Shown: positions 33,959 to 42,525 of the stretch, piece by piece
How positions within the stretch are numbered: the stretch's first letter is position 1
Layout of the letters: each line of letters begins with the position of its first letter
Source of the DNA: Prolixibacteraceae bacterium
GTDB taxonomy: Bacteria; Bacteroidota; Bacteroidia; Bacteroidales; Prolixibacteraceae
Direction of reading: 5' to 3'
DNA: 51,685 nucleotides
Assembly (NCBI GenBank): GCA_025355875.1
Contig: JANXYV010000187.1
Span: 1 to 51,685, forward strand
Translations under genes and position numbers: made by a program
The notes under the pieces: generated by a model
Seen by the model: only the letters and a program-made list of their open reading frames with translations
Told to the model about the DNA's origin: nothing
Databases searched by the model: none

Positions 33959-34567
33959 TTGAAAAGTCCCGTGATTATCGCTGGACTTTTTCTATTTTTG
34001 AGCATTCATTTTGTCTGTATGATCAACTGCCTTGTAAATCTGACCACCTCTGTTCCATTTTCATCCATTTCAAAACTGTTTGAAGATGTTGAAAAGGAAA
34101 CCCTGGTTTGGATTGTTCTTATTCTAGCTGCTATATTGCTCACAATAATGGGTTTGGAGCTTCGGAAATATGTCCGTAATAACCGATCCATCAGCTTTAC
34201 CCGATTTTTCAGAAAGGTCCAATTGGTGGTAAGTCTGCAAAAAGACCGTCCGCTTCGCCCGCAGGTTTTAACCATGACCATCCGAAATACCGGAAAAAAC
34301 GAAGCCGACATCAATGCGCCGGTGCTGGAATTCAGGAAAATATGGACAACCCGGAAATTTAAACTGAATGGAATCAGCGGGAATCAGATTTATCCGATGT
34401 TTATTGATGCCGGAAAAGTACACCAGTTGCGCATCGAAACCGCTACTTTTCACCAGTATGACCGTTCGATCCGTTCGTATTACTGGGCGCGAATTCTGGT
34501 AAGCGATGTAGAAGGCCGCAAGTGGAGATCAAATAAGGTAAAGCTTAGGAAAAGCCTGGTCACATAG
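33959..34567 (+). CDS. Hypothetical membrane protein
   Basis: The open frame gives about 202 residues with two hydrophobic segments (VIIAGLFLFLSIHFVCMINCLV and TLVWIVLILAAILLTIMGLEL) and a soluble, basic C-terminal half of strands. I recognise no family. The start is uncertain: TTG at 33959 and GTG at 33971 keep the first helix, while the first ATG (34019) falls inside it. It lies 26 bp after the LytTR gene and may be co-transcribed with it. Codon use resembles the neighbours, which argues that it is real. Confidence 0.6.
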   Translation: MKSPVIIAGLFLFLSIHFVCMINCLVNLTTSVPFSSISKLFEDVEKETLVWIVLILAAILLTIMGLELRKYVRNNRSISFTRFFRKVQLVVSLQKDRPLRPQVLTMTIRNTGKNEADINAPVLEFRKIWTTRKFKLNGISGNQIYPMFIDAGKVHQLRIETATFHQYDRSIRSYYWARILVSDVEGRKWRSNKVKLRKSLVT

Positions 34568-34668
34568 AAGTTACGGAAAAAGGAAGGAGTAATAAGGAAA
34601 ATTGAGCGATGCAATCCAATTCCTCATTTCTTGTTTCTGTTTCAATATTTATAGTCTATAAAACAATG

Positions 34669-35319
34669 ATGAACAAAGTATTAGTTGTTTTTTCAGGAGG
34701 ACAAGACTCCACCACCTGTTTGTTTTGGGCTCAGAAGGAATTCGATGAAGTGGAAACTCTTTGTTTCGACTATGGACAGCGGCACCGTATTGAAATGGAA
34801 GCTGCCCGATCTATCGCCGAAACTGCCGGTGTGCCGTTTACTCTGTTGAACCTGGATTTGCTGAAACAAATCACCCACAATTCACTCACCGATTCGAGCA
34901 TGGAGGTGGAAGAAGATAAACCGGAAAACCGGCCGCCAAACACCCTGGTTGAAGGAAGGAACATGTTGTTCCTGACTTTTGCAGCTATCTTTGCCAAAGG
35001 GAAAAATATTCCGAACCTGGTTACTGGTGTTGGTCAGGCCGATTTCAGCGGATATCCTGATTGCCGCGACGAGTTTATCCGTTCGCTCAACCAGACCTTG
35101 AACCTTTCGATGGATTACGAATTTAGAATTCATACCCCGCTGATGTGGAAATCGAAGCAGGAAATTTGGGCATTGTCCAATGAATTGGGGGTTTTTGATC
35201 TGGTGCGCACTCAAACCGTTACCTGTTACAACGGAATCATCGGAGCCGGTTGCGGACATTGTCCCGCCTGCCAGCTCCGAAAGAATGGATTGGAAGCATA
35301 TTTGGGAAAGAGTTATTAG
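34669..35319 (+). CDS. queC: 7-cyano-7-deazaguanine (preQ0) synthase
   Basis: The 216-residue product starts [17 protein letters not shown]. An adjacent ATG at 34666 is also possible, but the longer reading from 34609 is not supported. It has the PP-loop ATP-pyrophosphatase motif SGGQDSTT, the segment [16 protein letters not shown], and the zinc site [22 protein letters not shown] near the C-terminus. It converts carboxy-deazaguanine to preQ0 with ATP and ammonia. It is followed 71 bp later by queF, the next step of the pathway. Confidence 0.96.
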   Translation: MNKVLVVFSGGQDSTTCLFWAQKEFDEVETLCFDYGQRHRIEMEAARSIAETAGVPFTLLNLDLLKQITHNSLTDSSMEVEEDKPENRPPNTLVEGRNMLFLTFAAIFAKGKNIPNLVTGVGQADFSGYPDCRDEFIRSLNQTLNLSMDYEFRIHTPLMWKSKQEIWALSNELGVFDLVRTQTVTCYNGIIGAGCGHCPACQLRKNGLEAYLGKSY

Positions 35320-35390
35320 TCATTTGGAAAAAGGAAAGAGGAAATACTTGTATTCTCAGGCATTTTTGGAATTTGAAATTTGGAACTATT

Positions 35391-35861
35391 ATGAGCGATT
35401 TAAAAAACCTCGGAAACGAAAGCAAATACCTGTTCGACTATTCATCAGAAATGCTGGAAAGCTTCGATAACAAACATCCGGAGAACGACACCATGGTGAA
35501 ATTCAATTGTCCTGAATTTACCAGTTTGTGCCCCATCACCGGTCAGCCCGACTTTGCCACCATTTACCTGAGTTATATTCCCGACCAAAAGCTGGTCGAA
35601 AGCAAAAGTCTGAAGCTCTACTTATTCAGTTTCCGCAATCACGGCGCATTTCATGAAGATTGCATCAACATCATCATGAAAGACCTGATTGCGCTGATGG
35701 ATCCGAAATACATCGAAGTTTGGGGGAAATTTCTACCCCGTGGCGGGCTCAGTATTGATCCGTATTGCAACTATGGAAAGCCGGGTACCAAATACGAGCA
35801 AATGGCTGAATTTCGTATGATGAACCACGATTTGTATCCGGAGAGAGTAGATAACAGGTAA
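35391..35861 (+). CDS. queF: NADPH-dependent 7-cyano-7-deazaguanine reductase, type I
   Basis: The ATG at 35391 gives 156 residues ([17 protein letters not shown]), the usual length of single-domain type I QueF. A longer in-frame reading from 35250 overlaps queC and is rejected. C47 in [13 protein letters not shown] is the nucleophile that forms the thioimide with preQ0. [21 protein letters not shown] is the QueF signature, with the Glu and His used in binding. It reduces preQ0 to preQ1, the ligand predicted for the yhhQ riboswitch. Confidence 0.96.
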   Translation: MSDLKNLGNESKYLFDYSSEMLESFDNKHPENDTMVKFNCPEFTSLCPITGQPDFATIYLSYIPDQKLVESKSLKLYLFSFRNHGAFHEDCINIIMKDLIALMDPKYIEVWGKFLPRGGLSIDPYCNYGKPGTKYEQMAEFRMMNHDLYPERVDNR

Positions 35862-35871
35862 AGATTTATGT

Positions 35872-36567
35872 CTACTTCAGGGTTCCCTTCTCTGCATTTT
35901 CTATCATTTTTTTATTCGCGGTGATGTATATTTCAACACGGCGGTTTTTTGCCCTTCCTTCAGCAGTCGTATTATCCGCTACTGGCTCATCAAAAGCCTT
36001 CCCTTCGGTCTTCATACGTTCAGGCAGAATTCCATTGGCCGTCAAAAATTTCGAAACTGAGGCAGCTCTATCATTTGATAATTTGAGATTCATCTCACGC
36101 GAACCTTTATTATCAGTATGCCCATAAGTGGTTACATCAGTTTCAGGGCTTTGTTTTAACGAGGCCGCAAACTTTAGCAAAGCATCTTTCGATGAAGCAT
36201 TTAAATCGCTTTTCCCTGTATCAAACAAGATGCCACTATCAAATGTAACTTTAATTGCCTGCAGGTTATTCGCATCAGCAACGGTCTCAACTTTTGCTCC
36301 TTCAATTTTTTCAAGTTCAGCTTTTTGTTTATCCATTTTTTTTCCAATAGCCGCACCTGTACCCGCTCCAACAGTACCACCAATAGCTGCACCCAAGGCT
36401 GCACCTTTCGCATCACCACCAATCAATGCTCCGATTCCGGCACCCAAGAGTGCTCCACCGGCGCCTCCCATTACTGCACCCTTTGTAGAATTCTTACTGC
36501 TTGAGCAACTGCTCAAAAGAATTGCACTGCAAATAACAACTGACATTAATTCTCTAAAATTCCTCAT
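35872..36567 (-). CDS. OmpA-family lipoprotein with glycine-zipper segment
   Basis: From the ATG at 36567 (MRNFRELMSVVICSAILLSSC) the product is 231 residues with a lipobox cysteine. It is followed by a Gly/Ala-rich zipper (KGAVMGGAGGALLGAGIGALIGG and a second similar stretch) and a C-terminal OmpA domain (about 105-215). That domain has the peptidoglycan-binding motif TYGHTDNKGSREMNLKLSNDRAASV and NRRVEIYI. It anchors the outer membrane to the cell wall, like the YiaD family. A longer start at 36591 adds MLQFQIIK only. Confidence 0.92.
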   Translation of the reverse strand: MRNFRELMSVVICSAILLSSCSSSKNSTKGAVMGGAGGALLGAGIGALIGGDAKGAALGAAIGGTVGAGTGAAIGKKMDKQKAELEKIEGAKVETVADANNLQAIKVTFDSGILFDTGKSDLNASSKDALLKFAASLKQSPETDVTTYGHTDNKGSREMNLKLSNDRAASVSKFLTANGILPERMKTEGKAFDEPVADNTTAEGRAKNRRVEIYITANKKMIENAEKGTLK

Positions 36568-36696
36568 TTTTATTATTTGAAATTGTAACATAATTGCACT
36601 TGTCCGGGTTTACCCCAGAACAGACTAAAAGAAGTTAAGGATAACGTCTATTTATCCGAAATTAAATTGTTTTGCATATTCTCCTGGAAGAAAAAA

Positions 36697-37302
36697 TTAC
36701 CGTTTCATCACCCCGTAACAAAGAATTTTGACAATATTGTCAACACTATGTTCGAGGTTTACTTTGCTGTAATCGCCTGCTGCCAAAGGCATTTCCAAAC
36801 CTTTGATTGCTGTGGTAATTCCGATAGCAGCCAGGGTCAGGTCATAAACTTCAAATATGCTTTTGCGGACTCCTTCGATCAGGATTCGTTTGATCATCCG
36901 GATTTCTTCCTGCTGATGCCGATGTTTGATGTTTTCGATAAACTCAATCGCAGTAACGTCGTTTTCCAGTGCATTGTAAAAATTGGCCATGCTTCGGAAG
37001 GTAGTCAGTTTGGTTAAGATGTAATCTCTTAGCTTGTCAACCGGATCGGTATTGCGGTTCACCACAATTTCGAGTTCTTTCCGGAGGATGTCAACTTCCT
37101 TCTGGATGACTGCCTGAAAAAGATCTTCCTTGCTCGAAAAATAATAGTAAAGCGAACTCTTCCCTTTTCGGACGGCATTGGCAATATCATCAAGAGTGGT
37201 TTTTTTATAGCCGTATTTGCTGAATATTTCCTGAGCAATTTTGAGAATACTTTCGCGGTTTGCGTCTTTTTTATTCGACAAATTTTCTAGGTTCAGTGCC
37301 AT
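36697..37302 (-). CDS. TetR/AcrR family transcriptional regulator
   Basis: The ATG at 37302 gives 201 residues (MALNLENLSNKKDANRESILKIAQEIF). The upstream extension to 37368 runs through the promoter and is discarded. The N-terminal helix-turn-helix is clear (YGYKKTTLDDIANAVRKGKSSLYYYFSSKEDLFQAVI). The C-terminal ligand domain is helical and not assignable. A dyad AAAGTGAG-CCT-CTCACTTT lies 51-69 bp upstream over the presumed -33 region, suggesting autorepression. No efflux gene is adjacent, so its target is unknown. Confidence 0.92.
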   Translation of the reverse strand: MALNLENLSNKKDANRESILKIAQEIFSKYGYKKTTLDDIANAVRKGKSSLYYYFSSKEDLFQAVIQKEVDILRKELEIVVNRNTDPVDKLRDYILTKLTTFRSMANFYNALENDVTAIEFIENIKHRHQQEEIRMIKRILIEGVRKSIFEVYDLTLAAIGITTAIKGLEMPLAAGDYSKVNLEHSVDNIVKILCYGVMKR

Positions 37303-37330
37303 ATACGATAGGTTTATTTCAATCAGAAAA

Positions 37331-37338
37331 CAAATATA
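37331..37338 (-). promoter_or_regulatory. -7 element of the tetR gene
   Basis: The minus strand reads TATATTTG, an exact TAnnTTTG match, 28 bp before the ATG at 37302. Confidence 0.6.
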
Positions 37339-37352
37339 AAATAATTTCAGTA

Positions 37353-37371
37353 AAAGTGAGCCTCTCACTTT
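37353..37371. promoter_or_regulatory. Candidate TetR operator dyad
   Basis: AAAGTGAG (37353-37360), spacer CCT, then its exact reverse complement CTCACTTT (37364-37371). It sits 14-33 bp upstream of the tetR -7 element, where a bound repressor would block polymerase. Size and symmetry fit a TetR dimer. It also lies 32 bp beyond the stop of the RNase R gene. Confidence 0.6.
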
Positions 37372-37403
37372 GCTGCAAAGAAACTGTCAATTTCCAGAAT
37401 TCA

Positions 37404-39611
37404 TCATCTTCGCCCCTTTTTTTTATACCCTCCATGAGAAATATCAACTTCCACATTTCTTGAGTTTTCCTGGATCAGACGGAAATCAAGCTGTTTCTTT
37501 TCCAGGTTGGCCCTTGAAACCTCCACCTTAACTTCATCGCCAAGCTGAAAGGTGCGGTGCGAATGACGGCCGGTCAGGCAGTAATTCTTCTCATCGAAAA
37601 TGTAAAAATCGTCGTTGAGGGTATTCACCGAAACCATTCCCTCGCACTTGTTCTCCAACTCGACGTAAATCCCCCAATCGGTCACTCCGGAAATTACTCC
37701 GGAAAACTCCTGGCCGATTTTGTCCTGCATAAATTCGACTTGCTTGTATTTTATGGATGAACGTTCGGCATTGGCAGCCTTGTTTTCCATTTCGGACGAG
37801 TGTTTGCACAAGTCTTCATACTTCTGGGCATTCGCGGTTTTCCCTCCTTCGAGGTAGTGTTCCAGCAGACGGTGTACCATCACGTCGGGATATCGGCGGA
37901 TAGGCGATGTGAAGTGCGTGTAGAATGGGAATGAAAGTCCGTAATGACCGATGTTTCTTGTGGAATATACTGCTTTGGCCATGGTCCGGATGGCCAGTGT
38001 TTCAATTACGTTCTGCTCTTTTTTGCCCCTGACATTGGTCATCAGCTGATTCATCGAACTGGTGATTTGTCCGGGAGTGCCCAGCAGCAAACCATAGCCA
38101 AACTTGTGGATAAAATGGTTAAAATTGATGAGTTTGTCCGGATCAGGTTTGTCGTGAATACGGTAAACAAAGGTTCTCGGAGTTTTCTGATCTTCCGGAT
38201 TACCAATGAATTCGGCCACCCGTTTGTTGGCAAGTAGCATAAATTCTTCGACCAGCTGGTTACTTTCTTTAGCTTCCTTGAAATAGACTGAAAGTGGTTT
38301 GCCGTTTTCGTCGATGTTGAATTTGACCTCAATCCGCTCGAAGGCCATGGAGCCTTTTTTAAACCGGGCTTCGCGAAGTTTGACCGAAAGCCGGTACAAG
38401 GTAAGCACTTCCTCCTTCAGTTCACCTTCGCCGGTTTCGATAATCTGCTGAGCATCTTCGTAGGCAAACCGTTTGTTGGAATGAATGACGGTTCGTCCAA
38501 ACCATTGTTCCTGAATTTCGGATTGATCATTCAATTGGAAAATGGCCGAAAAGCAAAGTTTGTCTTCATTGGGCCGTAGTGAACAAACGCCATTCGACAG
38601 TTTCTCCGGAAGCATTGGAACAACACGGTCGACCAGATAAACCGAAGTGGCCCTTGAACAGGCTTCATCGTCGAGGATGGTTCCGGGCTTCACGTAGTGC
38701 GAAACATCAGCAATATGAACCCCAACTTCCCAAAAGCCATTTTCGAGTTTGCGGATAGAAATGGCATCGTCAAAATCTTTGGCATCCAGTGGATCGATTG
38801 TAATCGTGGTCACCCCACGCATGTCCCGGCGACGTTTAATTTCATCTTCAGGAATCAGTTCAGGAATCTTTTCGGCAGCTTTCAGTACACTCTCCGGAAA
38901 ACGTAAAGGTAAATCGTATTCGGCAAGGATGGCGTGCATTTCTGCGTTGTTATTGCCCACATCGCCCAAAACTTCAATGATTTCGCCGATTGGATTTTTG
39001 GCAGAGGCCGGCCATTCCAGAATTTTCGCGACCACTTTCTGACCGTCTTTCGCACCATTCAGCTTCTCATTTGGGATAAACAGGTCGAATCCCACTTTTC
39101 CCGAAGGAATAAAAAAGGCAAAATTGCGGGATACGGAGATCGTTCCAACAAAGGTGGATTTCGCACGCTCGGTAATCTCGACTACTTCGCCTTCAGGAGG
39201 CTGGTTCTTGCGCATGGCGTATAAGGTCACCTTCACCTTATCACCATCCATGGCATGATTCAGGTTTCGGGCCGAGACTAATACCGGCTTTTCGACTTCT
39301 TCCGAAGTCACGTATGCAAAACCCTGACGCTGCATGTCGACTGTTCCTGAAATGGTTCCGCTGCGTGCCTTGAGCTTATATTTTCCGCGCTGAACACTGT
39401 GCAAGTTTCCGCCTTCGGTCAATTCTTCAAGCACCACGAAGACCAGTTTGGTAATTTCCGGATCGTGTATTTTCAGGAGTTCTGCAATCTGTTTGTAGTT
39501 GTAGGTTCGTTCGGGGTGATCGTAAAACAAAGTCAGGATTGCATTTTTGAGTTTTGGCTTGTTAAAGGATTCGACCAGTTTGGCAATCTTCTGCTTTTTC
39601 TTTTTGGCCAT
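37404..39611 (-). CDS. rnr: Ribonuclease R
   Basis: This 735-residue 3'-5' exoribonuclease has an N-terminal winged-helix/cold-shock part (about 20-200, with SGTVDMQRQGFAYVTSEE) and the RNB catalytic domain. The metal-binding aspartates are in DPLDAKDFDD (273-282), and THFTSPIRRYPDVMVHRLLEHYL lies near its end. An S1 domain (FSGVISGVTDWGIYVELENKCEGMV) and a short basic tail ending KKKGRR follow. It degrades structured RNA, including rRNA and mRNA decay intermediates. It appears to be a single gene, and the downstream tetR has its own promoter. Confidence 0.96.
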   Translation of the reverse strand: MAKKKKQKIAKLVESFNKPKLKNAILTLFYDHPERTYNYKQIAELLKIHDPEITKLVFVVLEELTEGGNLHSVQRGKYKLKARSGTISGTVDMQRQGFAYVTSEEVEKPVLVSARNLNHAMDGDKVKVTLYAMRKNQPPEGEVVEITERAKSTFVGTISVSRNFAFFIPSGKVGFDLFIPNEKLNGAKDGQKVVAKILEWPASAKNPIGEIIEVLGDVGNNNAEMHAILAEYDLPLRFPESVLKAAEKIPELIPEDEIKRRRDMRGVTTITIDPLDAKDFDDAISIRKLENGFWEVGVHIADVSHYVKPGTILDDEACSRATSVYLVDRVVPMLPEKLSNGVCSLRPNEDKLCFSAIFQLNDQSEIQEQWFGRTVIHSNKRFAYEDAQQIIETGEGELKEEVLTLYRLSVKLREARFKKGSMAFERIEVKFNIDENGKPLSVYFKEAKESNQLVEEFMLLANKRVAEFIGNPEDQKTPRTFVYRIHDKPDPDKLINFNHFIHKFGYGLLLGTPGQITSSMNQLMTNVRGKKEQNVIETLAIRTMAKAVYSTRNIGHYGLSFPFYTHFTSPIRRYPDVMVHRLLEHYLEGGKTANAQKYEDLCKHSSEMENKAANAERSSIKYKQVEFMQDKIGQEFSGVISGVTDWGIYVELENKCEGMVSVNTLNDDFYIFDEKNYCLTGRHSHRTFQLGDEVKVEVSRANLEKKQLDFRLIQENSRNVEVDISHGGYKKKGRR

Positions 39612-39693
39612 CGATGAGGTTATTAAATTTTAGTGGAAGGTAAGAAAGATTTCCGGAACTGAACCAAAAAGCAGCCAATTTCGGAACCCGAAA

Positions 39694-39730
39694 CGGAAAA
39701 CGGAAAACGGAAAACGAAAAGGAAAAGGAA
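39694..39730. repeat. Short tandem repeat CGGAAAA
   Basis: Three perfect copies of CGGAAAA (39694-39714) are followed by degenerate units to 39730. They lie between the RNase R start and the hairpin downstream of the zinc-ribbon gene, and on the minus strand supply the pyrimidine-rich tract after that hairpin. Confidence 0.7.
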
Positions 39731-39772
39731 GTCCGGAATGTGGCAAGGATTCTCCCGGATGACATTCCGGAC
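39731..39772 (-). terminator. Hairpin downstream of the zinc-ribbon gene
   Basis: GTCCGGAATGT (39731-39741) and ACATTCCGGAC (39762-39772) form an 11-bp perfect stem with a 20-nt loop. It lies 14 bp after the zinc-ribbon stop and is followed on the minus strand by TTCCTTTTCCTTTTC, an impure T tract. Confidence 0.7.
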
Positions 39773-39786
39773 TGTTATGGCCGGAT

Positions 39787-40050
39787 TCAGTTTCTCCAGC
39801 GCTCGAGCCGAGGGATTCCCATGGCAAAAAATTTAGCCACGAGCTTCGGCATTTTCATCTCGATCATTTTTTCGATACAAAATGCTTTCATCTGCTGTGC
39901 AGTAAAATCAGGCTGGGTAAAAGCCCCGTCCTGATAGCAATAGCTGCAATACATTACCGATCTGGAGCCGTCGGCATGGATTCCCCCATTTTGCGGGTCT
40001 CTTTTCAGGGGCATTCCGCAGCTCTGGCAATTTTTGTAGACTTTTTCCAT
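39787..40050 (-). CDS. Small putative zinc-ribbon protein
   Basis: This 87-residue protein has CQSCGMPL near residue 8 and CSYCYQDG near 35, a four-cysteine zinc ribbon, with NGGIHADGSRSVMY between them. A helical C-terminal half follows (FTAQQMKAFCIEKMIEMKMPKLVAKFF). This matches the family annotated 'putative zinc ribbon domain' (PF12674-like), of unknown function. It is a single gene, divergent from the M1 peptidase, with a terminator-like hairpin after it. Confidence 0.88.
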   Translation of the reverse strand: MEKVYKNCQSCGMPLKRDPQNGGIHADGSRSVMYCSYCYQDGAFTQPDFTAQQMKAFCIEKMIEMKMPKLVAKFFAMGIPRLERWRN

Positions 40051-40119
40051 TTTGAATAACTTTTAAATGGTGAATTTTCTTCATTCAAATTTAGTAAATT
40101 TACCCGGAAACTGCCTGGT

Positions 40120-42054
40120 ATGAAACTTCAACTTTTACTCCTGATCCTGATTTTTGCCGTTCAATTTGTCTCCGCACAGGCTCCGAATCCCAATTTCATC
40201 GATAAAATGGCAATCGGTGAAGGCCGGAACCACCAGAAATTGTCGCGGTTTACCGAATCCGAAAGCTATGCTGACTACGATCTGATTTGGCAACGGTTAA
40301 CCCTTACAATTGATCCGGCGGTAAATTATATTTCAGGATCAGTTTTCTCGCAAGTCAAATGCATGAAAGAGAACATGCTTACGCTCCAGTTCGACCTCAC
40401 TGACTCACTCAAGGTTGACTCAATTAAATTTGATTGGAAAACCGTAAGCTTTAAGCACAATTCAGATAAAATAACCTTATCGCTTCCGGCTGGTATACAA
40501 GGAACCAGTTATCATCTGGTCGAAATATTTTATCGTGGCGTGCCTCCGAAAAATGGATTTGGATCTATCGCATTTGAAAAACACAACAATGTGCCCGTCA
40601 TGTGGACCTTATCTGAGCCTTATGGCGCTCTGGACTGGTGGCCCTGTAAGCAAAGTCTGGCCGACAAGATTGATTCAATGGAATTACTCATCACCTGTCC
40701 GGTACAATATAAGGCAGCCAGTAACGGCCGCTTGGTTTACGACAAGGTCATTGGCAATCAAAGAACTGTTAAATGGCGGACCCACTATCCGATCGCCACC
40801 TACCTGGTCGGAATTGCGGTGACCAACTACGAAACCTATTCCGATTCTCTGGATATTCCCGATGGAAAAAAACTGGAAATCCTGAATTATGTGTATCCTG
40901 AATACCTGGCAACAGCCAAAAGCAAATCCGCTGAGATTTTAAGCATCATGCAGTTTTACAATACCAAGTTTATGACCTATCCCTTTGCCAGCGAGAAATA
41001 CGGGCATGCCCAATTCGGCTGGGGCGGCGGAATGGAACATCAAACCATGAGTTTTATGACCAGTCTCGAATATGAACTGGTGGCGCACGAGATGGCTCAC
41101 CAATGGTTTGGCGACTACATCACACTGGCCAGCTGGCACGATATCTGGCTCAACGAGGGTTTTGCTACTTATCTGACGGGCCTGGTTTTCGAAAATCTTC
41201 AAAATGGAGTTTGGTGGCCGGTTTGGAAATCGCAGGTGGTGGCCAGTATTACCTCAAAGCCTGATGGTTCGGTTTATGTGGCCGATACTACTGATGTAAA
41301 CCGGATGTTCAACGGACGGCTGACCTACAACAAAGGAGCCTATCTTTTACAAATGCTGCGATGGGAAATCGGCGACAACAAGTTTTTCCAGGGATTGGAG
41401 AATTACCTGCACGATACGGCCATTGCCAATCAATTTGCCAGTCAGGATGAATTCGTCCATCATATGGAGGCTGCGGCTGACACTTCGCTGACCGGGTTTT
41501 TCAATGAATGGTATTACGGCGAAGGATATCCGACCTACCATCTGAACTATCATTCCGATCCGGTAAATCCAGCGAGACAAATTCTCCGGATCAGCCAGAC
41601 GGCTTCTCATTCATCGGTCAGTTTCTTTAAAATGCATGTTCCCATCCGGGTTTGGAAAGGTGGAAAATATACCGATCTGCGACTTTACAATACCATGCAA
41701 AATCAGGAGTTTGTAATCTCTGAACAGCCTTTCGATAAACTTGAGTTCGATCCTGATCAGTGGCTGATTGCCAAAAACGACCAGATTCTACCTGTAGTTG
41801 ATATTTCAAAGTCCAATGAAATTCAAATCATTCCTGAATATACCACGGAGAAAGTTCGGGTGATACTCCCCGAATTTTCAGGAAATGGAACTTTCCGGAT
41901 GGTGGATCAAAATGGAAGAATTATCCTGCAGGAATTGCTTTTGTCGCAAGACTCACGAATTGACATCAGTTCTCTGAAGAATGGAGTTTATCTGGTGGAG
42001 GTAGGAATCAAGGACCAAAAACGAATCGAAAAAATCATTATCAGTCAGAATTAA
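40120..42054 (+). CDS. Secreted M1-family metallopeptidase with T9SS sorting domain
   Basis: This 644-residue protein has a signal peptide (MKLQLLLLILIFAVQFVSAQ) and an aminopeptidase N-like beta domain. The thermolysin-like domain has HEMAHQWFGDY (H323, H327) and NEGFATY (E346), the HExxH-18-E zinc site, and GGGMEHQTMSF in place of the GAMEN substrate loop. A C-terminal beta domain (about 575-644, RMVDQNGRIILQE ... LKNGVYLVEV ... KIIISQN) has the shape of a type A type IX secretion signal. It therefore probably acts outside the cell, trimming peptides. The gene order gives no partner beyond the small redox protein 12 bp downstream. Confidence 0.92.
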   Translation: MKLQLLLLILIFAVQFVSAQAPNPNFIDKMAIGEGRNHQKLSRFTESESYADYDLIWQRLTLTIDPAVNYISGSVFSQVKCMKENMLTLQFDLTDSLKVDSIKFDWKTVSFKHNSDKITLSLPAGIQGTSYHLVEIFYRGVPPKNGFGSIAFEKHNNVPVMWTLSEPYGALDWWPCKQSLADKIDSMELLITCPVQYKAASNGRLVYDKVIGNQRTVKWRTHYPIATYLVGIAVTNYETYSDSLDIPDGKKLEILNYVYPEYLATAKSKSAEILSIMQFYNTKFMTYPFASEKYGHAQFGWGGGMEHQTMSFMTSLEYELVAHEMAHQWFGDYITLASWHDIWLNEGFATYLTGLVFENLQNGVWWPVWKSQVVASITSKPDGSVYVADTTDVNRMFNGRLTYNKGAYLLQMLRWEIGDNKFFQGLENYLHDTAIANQFASQDEFVHHMEAAADTSLTGFFNEWYYGEGYPTYHLNYHSDPVNPARQILRISQTASHSSVSFFKMHVPIRVWKGGKYTDLRLYNTMQNQEFVISEQPFDKLEFDPDQWLIAKNDQILPVVDISKSNEIQIIPEYTTEKVRVILPEFSGNGTFRMVDQNGRIILQELLLSQDSRIDISSLKNGVYLVEVGIKDQKRIEKIIISQN

Positions 42055-42066
42055 AATACCTTGGAA

Positions 42067-42495
42067 ATGAAAAAACCGCAAAACGCTGTCGAAAACTTTA
42101 AAACGCTTAATTGCTCGCAATCGGTGCTGATGAGCTTTTCGGATGAATTCAAAATAGATGCCGGTACGGTTGTACGGATTGCTGCCGGATTTGGTGGCGG
42201 AATGGCCATGGCCGAAACCTGTGGTGCAGTGACCGGAGCCTATATGGTTCTGGGTCTGAAATCAGGCACTGAAGGAAAAACCATTCCGGAAATCAAGGCT
42301 GAAACGAAAGCAGCCGTGCGCCGTTTCAACGAAATTTTCATTGCAAAGCATGGTTCACTGACCTGCAAGAAGTTGATGGGCGTCGATATTTCCACTCCGG
42401 AAGGTGCCGCTGAAGCAGCAGAGAAAAAACTTCATGATTCGGTTTGCAGCAATCTGGTTGCCTCTGCCGCAGAAATCCTGGAAAATCATTTTTAA
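42067..42495 (+). CDS. C_GCAxxG_C_C family putative redox protein
   Basis: The ATG at 42067 gives 142 residues. A TTG six bases earlier is less likely. Four spaced cysteines fall in LNCSQSVL, AETCGAVTGAY, LTCKKLMG and DSVCSNLV, the pattern of PF09719 proteins, which are thought to bind a cluster or undergo thiol redox chemistry. The glycine-rich GFGGGMAMAETCGA block is the most conserved part. Function is unknown. It lies 12 bp after the M1 peptidase and converges with the cyclase gene. Confidence 0.87.
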   Translation: MKKPQNAVENFKTLNCSQSVLMSFSDEFKIDAGTVVRIAAGFGGGMAMAETCGAVTGAYMVLGLKSGTEGKTIPEIKAETKAAVRRFNEIFIAKHGSLTCKKLMGVDISTPEGAAEAAEKKLHDSVCSNLVASAAEILENHF

Positions 42496-42525
42496 ATCCT
42501 GAAAAAGGAACCAATACTATCAGGT

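Noticed and set aside
34568-34668. Possible preQ1 riboswitch before queC because of TATAAAACAATG
   Set aside because: Only the A-rich tail resembles the aptamer. I could not form P1 or a matching pseudoknot strand.
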